Shown in pieces: positions 1-7,829 of a DNA stretch of 17,141 bases. Numbering within the stretch: the stretch's first letter is position 1; the number at the start of each line of letters is the position of its first letter. The stretch is from an uncultured Lachnospiraceae bacterium (GTDB lineage Bacteria; Bacillota; Clostridia; Lachnospirales; Lachnospiraceae). Both the position numbers and the translations under genes were made by a program. The stretch lies in contig CAKRNX010000038.1 in assembly GCA_934371475.1 (NCBI GenBank), positions 1 to 17,141 of the forward strand, written 5' to 3'. The notes under the pieces were generated by a model. The model was not told the DNA's origin. It saw only the letters and a list, made by a program, of their open reading frames with translations, and did no database searches.

Positions 1-603
1 GATATGCGGAAACGGATAAGTGCAGTCCGGAAGTTTGGGATCAATCAGCACATCTGACGAAGGAAGCCGCCATATTTTTTCCCCGTCCTTCTCTTCGAAC
101 AGTGGTTCATGATGATCTGTGATAATCACTGTCATTCCCTTATTTTTTGCATATTCTGTCTGTTCCAGAGCCGTAATCCCATTATCACATGTCAGGATTG
201 TATCAACCCTCTCCTGGTAAGCCAACTCAATAAGATGGAGATTCAGTCCGTATCCGTCCTTCATCCGATCCGGAATTTCATAATCGATGTCCGCTCCCAG
301 CCGTTTCAGCCCCTGATAGAGAATATAGGTAGCATTAACTCCATCAATATCATAATCCCCAATAATCCGTATTTTTTTCTTCTGTTTTATTTTTTCCTGC
401 AGCAAAGTGGCCGCCTCATCGCATCCTTTCAGCATCTGGGGCGGATAAAGCAGAGAGGTCGTTCCGTTCAGATAGCGGTCAATCGCTTTATCACCGATCA
501 GATCCCGGTTGCGGATCAGTCTTGCCGTGACAGGATCAATATGAAATTTTTCTGCGATAGCATGAAAATCTGCCCGCTTGGCAGCTACATACCATTTTTC
601 CAT
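1..603 (-). CDS. recJ: RecJ single-stranded-DNA-specific exonuclease, N-terminal part (cut by window edge)
   Basis: RecJ degrades single-stranded DNA 5' to 3' in recombination and repair in the cytoplasm. The 201 codons visible read MEKWYVAAKRADFHAIAEKF at the start. They include the DHH-superfamily metal-binding motifs: IIGDYDIDGVNATY (about residues 81-94), TCDNGITA, and the signature VIITDHHEP near residue 170, followed by LIDPK. The ATG at 601-603 is preceded on the minus strand by AGAAGGAACACA, a reasonable ribosome site. The rest of the gene (DHHA1 and OB domains) lies beyond position 1. The gene sits 82 bp downstream of secDF in the same direction but behind an intrinsic terminator, so its expression probably depends on readthrough or on a promoter I could not identify. 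The family call is firm. Confidence 0.95.
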   Translation of the reverse strand, partial: MEKWYVAAKRADFHAIAEKFHIDPVTARLIRNRDLIGDKAIDRYLNGTTSLLYPPQMLKGCDEAATLLQEKIKQKKKIRIIGDYDIDGVNATYILYQGLKRLGADIDYEIPDRMKDGYGLNLHLIELAYQERVDTILTCDNGITALEQTEYAKNKGMTVIITDHHEPLFEEKDGEKIWRLPSSDVLIDPKLPDCTYPFPHI

Positions 604-621
604 GTGTGTTCCTTCTTGTCT

Positions 622-661
622 AAAAAACACCTCTCTGCATGGCAATACAAAGAGGTGTTTT
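622..661 (-). terminator. Intrinsic terminator after secDF
   Basis: On the minus strand an 11-bp perfect stem (AAAACACCTCT with AGAGGTGTTTT, arms 624-634 and 651-661) encloses a 16-nt loop and runs into six T residues (627-622). It lies 25 bp past the secDF stop and just before the recJ ribosome site. Confidence 0.85.
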
Positions 662-685
662 CTGTTAATGTTAATTTAGGTTAAA

Positions 686-2869
686 CTATTTGGCCTTTGC
701 AGCCTTTTTCTCAGAATGTGATCTCATCACGTACCACAGAGAACCGGTGATGCATACGGATGAATAACCTCCGGCCACGATACCTACCATCAGCGGCAGA
801 GCGAACTCTTTGATGGAAGGAACGCCCAGGATGTAAAGTGCTGCAATCATTACAAATGTAGTGAAAGAAGTATAAATACTTCTGGTCAGTGTCTGAGTGA
901 TACTCTTGTTTACGATATCGGAAAGTTCATCTGTCTTTGTCCGTATCTTCAGATTTTCACGGATACGGTCAAAGATTACAATGGTAGCGTTGATGGAATA
1001 ACCGACAATCGTCAGCATACACGCGATGAATGTGTTGCCCACAGAAATGCGGACAGCTGCATAGCACGCCAGCACTACCAGTACATCGTGGCAGAGAGCC
1101 AGCACCGCGCTGGTTGCAAAACGGATATCTGAGAATCGGAACCAGATGTAGATCAGCATACAGATAACGGCAACGATAACTGCGATGACAGCGTCACTGC
1201 GCATCTCATTACTGATCGTGGAAGAAATCGTTTCAAAATTGATACTCTTCTCTGTCTGTCCGCTCTCGGAAGTATATTCGGCAATGCCGAAATTGCTGTC
1301 CAGATCATCTTCCAGCTGCTGACGTTCATCTACAGTCAGCACTCTTGTCTTGAAGATTACTTCGTTTCCGCCTTCCACTTTCTGCGCCTGGATCTCGGCA
1401 TCACCTATGATATTCTGGATCACAGGCTTGATGTTTGCGTCAATGTCTGCGATAGAATAGTTCTCGTTGAAGGTCACATCGGTGGAAGTACCTCCGCGGA
1501 ACTCCATGCTCAGATTCAACACACCATTGCCGGCAGATTTGTTGATCAGCATAGAAGCCGGTCCGATCAAAATCACAACGATCGCAATGATAGAGCAGAT
1601 ATTGCGTTTGCCGATAAAATTGATCGTGCGCAAAGTGACTGTTTTTCCAAAGTATTTCTCATCCTTCATACCCAGGGCGTAGGCCGCGTTTACCAGCAGT
1701 TTTGAGATAACGCAGGCAGTAAACATGGAGAGAACAATACCAAGAGCCAGTGTCTGAGCAAATCCTTTGATAGAACCGGTAGTCATGAAGTTCAGCACAA
1801 ATGCGGCAATCAGTGTGGTAATATTGCCGTCAATAATGGCTGAGAGTGCTTTCTTAAATCCAGTGTCGATGGCAGCACGGACAGTTTTTCCCTGACCAAT
1901 CTCTTCACGGATACGGGCATAAATAATAACGTTGGCATCCACGGCCATACCAATAGACAGGATGACACCAGCGATACCTGACAGAGTCAGGGTCATGTCA
2001 AATGCGTTCAGAGCAACCAGTTCCAGTCCGGTATAGAGGACCAGAGAAATGCCTGCAATCAGACCAGGGATCTTGTATACAAAGATCATGAAAATGATTA
2101 TGATAATCAGACCAATCAGACCTGCGGTCAGGCTGGTAGAGATCGCTTCCTCTCCAAGCTGAGCTCCCACTACATTGGAACGGATCTCTTCCAGTTCCAG
2201 AGACAGGGAACCGATACGGATAGAGGATGCCAGGTTGCTGGCCGTCTCTGCGGTAAAGCTTCCGGAAATCACGCATTTGCCGTCAGTAATTGCCTGTTTT
2301 ACAGTCGGCGCACTGATTACGGTTCCATCATAGACAATATAAATAGGATTGCCTACGTTGGCAGAGGTAGCATCTGCAAATGCCTTTGTTCCCTCATCTG
2401 TGAAGGTCAGGGAAACAACATGCTCAGAGTTGCCCATGGAGTCGTTCTGCACGCCCGCCTCTGCAGATTTCACTTCACTTCCGTCCAGAACAGTTGTGCC
2501 ATCGGAAAGCTGGAATGTCAGAGAACCGGGTTTGCCAAGCTCTTCCAGGATAGCGTTGGCATCAGAAGCACCGGGAATTTCAATATTGATACGGTTGGAG
2601 CCTTCCTGATAAACGGAAGCCTCCGTGCTGTAGCTGTTTACACGCTGCTGCAGTTTGTAAACAGTATCGCTCATATCTTCAGCGGAAGGATCTTCATCCC
2701 CGGCTGCCTGATATGTAATGGAAACACCACCGGACAGATCAAGTCCCAGTTTGATGTTTCGCGCGGATCCTGTTCCTGTGGGACCCCAGCCGATGGATGC
2801 GGTAACCAGCACTACCACCAGGAAGAGAGCCATCAGGACCATGGTCCATGTTGCTTTTTTCTTGTTCAT
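686..2869 (-). CDS. secDF: SecDF, fused protein-export membrane protein
   Basis: SecDF is the accessory motor of the Sec translocon; it uses the ion gradient to pull proteins across the membrane. This 727-residue protein is a SecD-SecF fusion, close in length to the Bacillus form. An N-terminal TM (about 10-27) is followed by LGLDLSGG (motif D1), the external P1 domain, then five TMs with GMAVDANVIIYARIREE, which keeps the SecD coupling Asp. The SecF half begins with a TM, then MEFRGGT, a second periplasmic-type domain and five TMs. The SecF motif reads GYSINATIVIFDRIREN, with Ala where Asp is usual. An in-frame start at 2941 would overlap scfB and has no ribosome site. The ATG at 2867-2869 has GAGGAGAAAGACA in front and gives the expected N-terminus. 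It starts 29 bp after the scfB stop, so it is probably co-transcribed. Confidence 0.96.
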   Translation of the reverse strand: MNKKKATWTMVLMALFLVVVLVTASIGWGPTGTGSARNIKLGLDLSGGVSITYQAAGDEDPSAEDMSDTVYKLQQRVNSYSTEASVYQEGSNRINIEIPGASDANAILEELGKPGSLTFQLSDGTTVLDGSEVKSAEAGVQNDSMGNSEHVVSLTFTDEGTKAFADATSANVGNPIYIVYDGTVISAPTVKQAITDGKCVISGSFTAETASNLASSIRIGSLSLELEEIRSNVVGAQLGEEAISTSLTAGLIGLIIIIIFMIFVYKIPGLIAGISLVLYTGLELVALNAFDMTLTLSGIAGVILSIGMAVDANVIIYARIREEIGQGKTVRAAIDTGFKKALSAIIDGNITTLIAAFVLNFMTTGSIKGFAQTLALGIVLSMFTACVISKLLVNAAYALGMKDEKYFGKTVTLRTINFIGKRNICSIIAIVVILIGPASMLINKSAGNGVLNLSMEFRGGTSTDVTFNENYSIADIDANIKPVIQNIIGDAEIQAQKVEGGNEVIFKTRVLTVDERQQLEDDLDSNFGIAEYTSESGQTEKSINFETISSTISNEMRSDAVIAVIVAVICMLIYIWFRFSDIRFATSAVLALCHDVLVVLACYAAVRISVGNTFIACMLTIVGYSINATIVIFDRIRENLKIRTKTDELSDIVNKSITQTLTRSIYTSFTTFVMIAALYILGVPSIKEFALPLMVGIVAGGYSSVCITGSLWYVMRSHSEKKAAKAK

Positions 2870-2898
2870 TGTCTTTCTCCTCTTCTCTTTATTTATTG

Positions 2899-4260
2899 CT
2901 ACTCTGCATCCGCCAGTGCCGCCTTGATCATGATGGCACACTCCACACGTTTGCGCTGCAGTTCACAGCCAATATCATAGGCATCATTGATCGTACCGTG
3001 GAAATGATAGGAATTTGCCGCACAGCCGCCGCTGCAGTAATATCTGGCAAAACATTTCTGACATTTCTCTTTTGTGTAGACATTGCAGCATTTAAACTGG
3101 TCTACAATATCCGGTCTTGTGATGCCCTCATCTACATTTCCCATAAGGAACTCTTCCTGTCCCACAAACTGGTGGCAGGGATACAGGTCTCCCCACGGGG
3201 TGACGGCCAGATATTCAGTGCCTGATCCGCAGCCGGACATGCGCTTGTAGACGCAGGGACCGCCGGTCAGATCAATCATAAAGTGGAAAAAATTAAAGCC
3301 CTTCCCTGCTTTTTCTCTCTCGACCATCTCTTTGGCCAGACGGTCATACTCTGCACAGATAGCGGGAATATCCTCTTCACGGATCGCATAGGGTTCCTCG
3401 GGCGCTGACACCACGGGCTCCATGGAGACCTGCTTGAAGCCAAGATCAGCAAAATGAAGCACATCCTCTGCAAAATCGAGGTTGTTGCGGGTAAAGGTAC
3501 CACGCACATAATAACGCTCCTGTCCACGGCTGTCTGCAAATTTCTGGAACTTCGGTACAACCAGGTCGTAGCTTCCCTTGCCGTTTCGGAACGGACGCAT
3601 CCGGTCATGTACTTCTTTTCTTCCGTCCAGGCTAAGCACTACGTTACCCATCTCCTGATTACAGAACTCCATAATCTCATCATTGAGCAGCACACCGTTG
3701 GTCGTCAGAGTAAAGCGGAAGTTTTTGTCGTGAAGCTTCTCCTGCTCTCTTCCGTATTTGACCAGGTCTTTGACTACCTGCCAGTTCATCAGAGGCTCGC
3801 CGCCGAAGAAGTCAACTTCCAGGTTGCGTCTGCTTCCGGAATTGGCAATCAGGAAATCCAGCGCCTTTTTACCCACTTCATAGCTCATCAGCGCCCTTCG
3901 GCCGTGGTATTCTCCCTCTTCCGCAAAGCAGTACTTACAGGCAAGGTTACAGTCATGCGCAATGTGAAGGCAGAGAGCTTTCACTACTGTCTTGCGGGCC
4001 TTGAAATCCAGGACAGCATTCTTATAAATATCTTCTGTAAACAATACTCCTGCATTTTTGAGGGTATTGCATTCTTCCAGCGCTTCTTTCAGATCAGAGA
4101 CGCTGTATTTATCTTTTAAAGAATCAATCATTGACTCTTCTGATGTCTGTTTTTCCATCAAGGCCACCACATCATAAACCACATCGTCTACCACATGGAC
4201 GGAACCGCTGTTCACATCCAGCACAATGTTGTAGCCATTGTTTTTAAACTGATGGATCAC
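2899..4260 (-). CDS. scfB: SCIFF maturase, radical SAM/SPASM thioether-forming enzyme
   Basis: This cytoplasmic radical SAM enzyme acts on the SCIFF peptide encoded just upstream; characterised homologues form a Cys-to-Thr thioether (sactipeptide/ranthipeptide-type chemistry). Residues 1-85 are a small domain resembling a PqqD-type RiPP recognition element. CX3CX2C is C104, C108, C111, followed by YCFAEEGEYHGRRA. FFGGEPLMNW is the usual GGE motif. The C-terminal third is a Cys-rich SPASM domain (SGCGSGTEYLAVTPWGDLYP, then CCNVYTKEKCQKCFARYYC and SGGC) that should hold two auxiliary [4Fe-4S] clusters. The length, 453 aa, is normal for the family. The start is a GTG at 4258-4260 preceded by GAAAGGGGATTAACAA; no ATG fits better. 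It lies 178 bp downstream of scfA and 29 bp upstream of secDF, the usual arrangement in Clostridia. Confidence 0.96.
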   Translation of the reverse strand: MIHQFKNNGYNIVLDVNSGSVHVVDDVVYDVVALMEKQTSEESMIDSLKDKYSVSDLKEALEECNTLKNAGVLFTEDIYKNAVLDFKARKTVVKALCLHIAHDCNLACKYCFAEEGEYHGRRALMSYEVGKKALDFLIANSGSRRNLEVDFFGGEPLMNWQVVKDLVKYGREQEKLHDKNFRFTLTTNGVLLNDEIMEFCNQEMGNVVLSLDGRKEVHDRMRPFRNGKGSYDLVVPKFQKFADSRGQERYYVRGTFTRNNLDFAEDVLHFADLGFKQVSMEPVVSAPEEPYAIREEDIPAICAEYDRLAKEMVEREKAGKGFNFFHFMIDLTGGPCVYKRMSGCGSGTEYLAVTPWGDLYPCHQFVGQEEFLMGNVDEGITRPDIVDQFKCCNVYTKEKCQKCFARYYCSGGCAANSYHFHGTINDAYDIGCELQRKRVECAIMIKAALADAE

Positions 4261-4297
4261 TTGTTAATCCCCTTTCAATTTCATCAACAACAAAACA

Positions 4298-4314
4298 CCC
4301 GATAAGCCATCGGG
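4298..4314 (-). promoter_or_regulatory. Small hairpin with U-rich tail before scfB
   Basis: On the minus strand CCCGAT-GGCTT-ATCGGG (6-bp perfect stem, 5-nt loop) is followed by TGTTTTGTTG. It sits about 40 bp before the scfB start codon. It could act as a weak terminator or attenuator that lowers scfB relative to scfA; the interrupted U tract makes it less than canonical. Confidence 0.45.
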
Positions 4315-4341
4315 CGGTTGAAATAATGACGTATTTAATTT

Positions 4342-4439
4342 GATAATCTGATTTTTGCCCAGAACGGGCTGCCGGTACAAGGCGGTTCCGATAGCCCGAA
4401 ACCCGGTTCCATTGATTGCGGCAGCCCGTCAGATAATCT
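4342..4439 (-). repeat. GC-rich hairpin flanked by 8-bp direct repeats, between scfA and scfB
   Basis: An 11-bp perfect inverted repeat, ACGGGCTGCCG at 4364-4374 and CGGCAGCCCGT at 4419-4429, encloses 44 nt that also contain a direct repeat of GGTTCC. The structure is bracketed by GATAATCT at 4342-4349 and again at 4432-4439, the latter touching the scfA stop codon. In the scfA-scfB transcript it would form a strong stem right after the scfA stop. It might protect the scfA message, attenuate scfB, or be a REP/MITE-like insertion with a target duplication. There is no run of U after the stem, so a classic terminator is unlikely. Confidence 0.5.
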
Positions 4440-4582
4440 TATTTATTATTTTCGCAGGTCTGGTTTCCTACTGTACAGGATGTCTTACATGCTGACTGGC
4501 AAGATGTCTGGCACTCGCCACAGCCGCCTTTTTTCAGAGTGTTCTGTAAAGGCTTTGTATTCAGGGTCTTGATATGTTTCAT
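4439..4582 (-). CDS. scfA: SCIFF peptide precursor (six cysteines in forty-five residues)
   Basis: This is the ribosomally made precursor of a post-translationally modified peptide, 47 residues, starting MKHIKTLNTKPLQNTL. It contains exactly six cysteines (C21, C24, C28, C32, C36, C43) in GGCGECQTSC and QSACKTSCTVGNQTC, the hallmark of the SCIFF family. C32 and T37 stand where I recall the enzymatic thioether being mapped in a characterised homologue. The start is the ATG at 4580-4582, preceded by AAAGGAGGCCATACAG, an excellent ribosome site. A longer in-frame reading up to 4642 adds 20 residues but has no such site. The maturase scfB follows. No dedicated protease or exporter gene is visible. 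The final product's biological role is not known to me. Confidence 0.95.
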   Translation of the reverse strand: MKHIKTLNTKPLQNTLKKGGCGECQTSCQSACKTSCTVGNQTCENNK

Positions 4583-4655
4583 CTGTATGGCCTCCTTTTT
4601 CTCATATTGCCGCAGATATGTCAGAAAATACCCAATACCCACAGCTTATGTGTCG

Positions 4656-4684
4656 ATTATATCATAGATGTTTCCAATTTAAAA
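4656..4684 (-). promoter_or_regulatory. Promoter of scfA operon
   Basis: On the minus strand a perfect TATAAT (4656-4661) lies 17 bp after TTTTAA (4679-4684), a poor -35 match. Transcription would begin near 4649, giving a leader of about 67 nt before scfA. It would serve scfA, scfB and secDF. Confidence 0.6.
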
Positions 4685-4770
4685 GTATTTTTTACTTGCT
4701 CCTTTCAGAAATATCTCCTAAAATCAAAAATAAGTACAGATGGCAGATAAATGATCGGAGGAATCAAACA

Positions 4771-5382
4771 ATGAAACTTTTATTTCTGGGAGACAGTATT
4801 ACTGACTGCAACCATTGCTTTGACCCGGCAGAACTGGGGAACGGTTATGTGAGAATGATTGCGGAACATTATTCCGATGTGCAGATATGCAACCGCGGGT
4901 TCGACGGATTTACTGTGTCAAGGGTCTACGATGCCTGGCAGAGGTTGCCTGAAGAGGAGAAAAATCAGATAGATATTGTATCTGTGCTGGTTGGGATCAA
5001 TGATGTAGGAATGTGGATGGACTGCGGAAAAACAGATGCCCAGATTATGCAGAATACAGAAAATTTCCGGCAAATTTATGAGGATCTGGCCTGCCTTCTG
5101 ATGGATGACGGGATCTGCAGAGTAATCCTTATGGAGCCATTTATTTTTCCTGTTCCTTCCAGGTATCAATGCTGGATGCCATGGGCAGAAAAAATATCTA
5201 AAGATATTGCCACAATTGCACAGAGATTTGAGTTTGCTTTTCTTCCGCTGCAGCAGCAGCTTCTGGAAGCGGCGGAACAGAAAGGCTATGGAGCGATTAC
5301 CAGGGACGGCATCCACCTGACCGAAGAGGGAAATCGTATTCTGGCAAATGCATGGATCTCACAGAATAGAAATTACTGCTAA
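4771..5382 (+). CDS. SGNH/GDSL-family hydrolase
   Basis: A 203-residue, signal-less, probably cytoplasmic esterase or acylhydrolase of the SGNH fold. Block I is FLGDSITDC with nucleophile S9. NRGFDG provides the block II Gly (G43). GIND at 75-78 provides the block III Asn (N77). RDGIHLTEEGN provides the catalytic Asp/His pair (D179, H182). All four blocks are intact and the length fits minimal bacterial members of the family. The natural substrate cannot be told from sequence. Longer in-frame readings begin at 4618, but only the ATG at 4771 has a ribosome site (CGGAGGAATCAAACA). The gene is divergent from scfA, converges with the EF-G2-like gene, and has its own terminator overlapping the stop codon, so it is a single-gene unit. 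I see no clear promoter in 4583-4770. Confidence 0.9.
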   Translation: MKLLFLGDSITDCNHCFDPAELGNGYVRMIAEHYSDVQICNRGFDGFTVSRVYDAWQRLPEEEKNQIDIVSVLVGINDVGMWMDCGKTDAQIMQNTENFRQIYEDLACLLMDDGICRVILMEPFIFPVPSRYQCWMPWAEKISKDIATIAQRFEFAFLPLQQQLLEAAEQKGYGAITRDGIHLTEEGNRILANAWISQNRNYC

Positions 5383-5419
5383 CCGGGATCTGTCTGCAGA
5401 AACAAATCCCGGTTATTTT
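5380..5419 (+). terminator. Intrinsic terminator of the SGNH hydrolase gene
   Basis: TAACCGGGAT (5380-5389) pairs perfectly with ATCCCGGTTA (5406-5415), followed by TTTTC. The stem starts in the stop codon. On the opposite strand it is followed by AGCAGTAATT, so it probably works mainly for the plus strand. Confidence 0.8.
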
Positions 5420-5475
5420 CATATGATTTTATAATGCGGTTCAGATATAAGTGATGTTTGAATTTTTACCAGACA

Positions 5476-7554
5476 TTATTCTGCGGTATCAGCAGCTCTT
5501 GCAGCGATCTCCTTATCCTGTACATCGGAAGGAGCCTGCTCATAACGTGCAAATTCATAAGCGAAATCACCGCATCCGCCAGTCATGGAGCGCAGTTGCG
5601 TAGAATATCCGTACAGTTCGGACATAGGGATGTCTGCCTCAATAATAGTATTACCTTTATGGTCAGGATTCATGCCAAGTACGCGGCCGCGGCGTTTGTT
5701 CAGATCCCCCATCACATCACCAGTATATTTATCCGGAACCGTTACTTTCAGAGAAGCAATCGGCTCAAGAAGAACCGGTCCCGCCTCCATAAATCCCTTC
5801 TTGAAGGCCTGGATTGCTGCAGTCTTAAATGCCATCTCAGAAGAATCTACCGGATGATAAGATCCGTCATACAGAACCGCTTTGACACCAACTACCGGAT
5901 ATCCGGCCATCGGTCCTTTCAGAACGGACTCCTGAATACCTTTTTCTACTGCCGGGAAGTAGTTCTTCGGAACAGCTCCGCCTACTACAACCTGCTCAAA
6001 TACATATGCTGTCTCCAGATCACCTGACGGTTCAAAACGCATCTTTACGTGACCGTACTGTCCATGTCCGCCGGACTGTTTTTTGTACTTGGAATCCACA
6101 TCGGATTTCTTGCGGATCGTCTCGCGGAATGCTACCTTCGGGCGTTCGAGCACTGCTTCTACTTTGTACTTGGAGAGAAGTTTGCTGATGATAATATCCA
6201 GATGCTGATCACCCATACCATAGAGCAGAGTCTGTCGGTTCTCACTGTCATTAACCGCTTTCATGGTCAAATCTTCCTGCATCATCTTGGCAAGAGCCTG
6301 TGCGATCTTATCTTCGTCGCCTTTTGTCTTAGCCATATATCTCTTGTAGGTGTACGGAGTAGATGCGGTCACTTTTCCGTATTTTACAGGAACTGCCTTT
6401 GTGGCAAGGGTATCACCTGTTGCCGCGTCCAGTTTACCGATCGCACCGATATCGCCGGCCATCAGTTCTTTTACTTCTACCGGCTTGCTGCCCTCAAATA
6501 CATACAGTTTGCTGACACGAAACTCATTACTGTTCTCTACGTCGTACAGTGTATCATCTGTTTTGATAGTTCCGGAGGCAACTTTCATCAGAGAGTATTT
6601 TCCGATAAACGGATCTACAATCGTCTTGAAAATAAATGCAGATTTTGCTTTGGCAAAATCATAATTTGCCTCAAAAATCTCGTTGGTCTTTGTGTTGACA
6701 CCCGCGATCTTACAGTCAACCGGACTCGGGAAGTAGCTGAGGATATCGTCCAGAAGGATCATAATCCCCTGCAGGTTTAAGCTTGCGCCCATGGTAACCG
6801 GACAGATAGAACAGTCAGATACGTTTGTTTTCAGTGCGGAAATGATCTCTGCCTCAGAGAACTCTTCGCCGCCGAAATACCGATCCATAAACTCTTCGCT
6901 GGTCTCTGCCACTGCTTCCATCAGAAGCTCGCGATCCTTCTCTAAATAATCGGTCAGATAATCCGGAATCTCACATTCCACCTTGTTCTGTTTGTCTACA
7001 TAACGGCGAGCTGCCTGTTTTACAATATTCACATAACCCACATATTTTTCATTCTCACGGATCGGCAGATGCAGAGGAGCAATCTTCTTTCCGTAGAGAT
7101 CCTTCAGTGTCTCCACTACTTTACGGTAGCTGGCATTATCAAAGTCCATGTTAGATACATAGAAAATACGGGGGAGTTTGTATTTCTCGCACAGATCCCA
7201 TGCTTTCTGTGTACCTACTTCTACGCCGTTTTTACCGTTGACAACAATGATAGCCGCGTCAGCTGCTGCAACAGCCTCTTCTACTTCGCCCACGAAATCA
7301 AAATAGCCCGGAGTGTCCAGCACATTGATCTTGGTGTCATTCCAAATAATCGGAACCATGGCCGTGCTGATTGAAAACTTTCTCTTCTGCTCTTCTTTAT
7401 CATAATCACTAATTGTTGTTCCATCTGTGATATTTCCCAGTCTGCTGGTAATTCCTGATAAATATGCCATGGCCTCTACCAGGCTGGTCTTGCCTGCACC
7501 GCCGTGGCCAAGTATTACAACATTTCGAATTTTATCCGTCGTGTAAACATTCAT
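5476..7554 (-). CDS. Elongation factor G-like (EF-G2 type) GTPase
   Basis: A 692-residue translational GTPase homologue with the full EF-G domain order: G domain (about 1-270), domain II, domain III, domain IV (KQSGGHGQYGHVKMRF) and domain V (EADIPMSELYGYSTQLRS, then MTGG). G1 is GHGGAGKTS (16-24) and G3 is DTPG (80-83). The residue after DTPG is Tyr, where canonical EF-G has the catalytic His. The position of NKxD (G4) reads SNMD (134-137). Both changes point to the EF-G2-like group rather than the translocase itself, which is normally encoded beside rpsG and tuf. The first ATG (7563) abuts GGAGG with no spacer. The second ATG (7554) is 9 nt from it and is preferred. The gene stands alone with its own promoter. 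I infer a ribosome-related role that may not depend on ordinary GTP hydrolysis. Confidence 0.9.
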   Translation of the reverse strand: MNVYTTDKIRNVVILGHGGAGKTSLVEAMAYLSGITSRLGNITDGTTISDYDKEEQKRKFSISTAMVPIIWNDTKINVLDTPGYFDFVGEVEEAVAAADAAIIVVNGKNGVEVGTQKAWDLCEKYKLPRIFYVSNMDFDNASYRKVVETLKDLYGKKIAPLHLPIRENEKYVGYVNIVKQAARRYVDKQNKVECEIPDYLTDYLEKDRELLMEAVAETSEEFMDRYFGGEEFSEAEIISALKTNVSDCSICPVTMGASLNLQGIMILLDDILSYFPSPVDCKIAGVNTKTNEIFEANYDFAKAKSAFIFKTIVDPFIGKYSLMKVASGTIKTDDTLYDVENSNEFRVSKLYVFEGSKPVEVKELMAGDIGAIGKLDAATGDTLATKAVPVKYGKVTASTPYTYKRYMAKTKGDEDKIAQALAKMMQEDLTMKAVNDSENRQTLLYGMGDQHLDIIISKLLSKYKVEAVLERPKVAFRETIRKKSDVDSKYKKQSGGHGQYGHVKMRFEPSGDLETAYVFEQVVVGGAVPKNYFPAVEKGIQESVLKGPMAGYPVVGVKAVLYDGSYHPVDSSEMAFKTAAIQAFKKGFMEAGPVLLEPIASLKVTVPDKYTGDVMGDLNKRRGRVLGMNPDHKGNTIIEADIPMSELYGYSTQLRSMTGGCGDFAYEFARYEQAPSDVQDKEIAARAADTAE

Positions 7555-7607
7555 ACAATTCATCCTCCAATACTAGTTTACTGAATGGTTTTGCACCACA
7601 TGGATAT

Positions 7608-7636
7608 ATTGTACTAAAACACTAATATAATTGCAA
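7608..7636 (-). promoter_or_regulatory. Promoter of the EF-G2-like gene
   Basis: On the minus strand TTGCAA (7631-7636), a 17-bp spacer and TACAAT (7608-7613; 5 of 6 consensus bases) lie about 50 bp before the preferred start codon at 7554. Confidence 0.6.
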
Positions 7637-7829
7637 GTCTTTTATGGATATTTGCCAAAAATTTTTTCAGACTATTGTGACAATAACCGTATTTAGGCGA
7701 TTTTTCCTTTATTTTAAAGGTTTTTTAAATATTATTGTGACTAGTCTGAAACCATACATTCTCGTATAATGTCTGATTTTCTTTTTTCAAAATTGGTCTA
7801 AAAAAGAATTCCATACCTGTATACAGAGT

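Noticed and set aside
109..684. A 191-codon plus-strand frame at the left edge
   Set aside because: It lies antisense to recJ, whose DHH motifs are unmistakable; no ribosome site and no recognisable domain.
2870..2941. Longer N-terminus for secDF
   Set aside because: The added residues overlap the scfB end and have no ribosome site; the ATG at 2869 has one and gives the standard N-terminus.
4364..4429. Classic intrinsic terminator after scfA
   Set aside because: The stem is strong but is followed on the minus strand by TCTGGGCAAAAATC, with no U tract; kept as a hairpin element instead.
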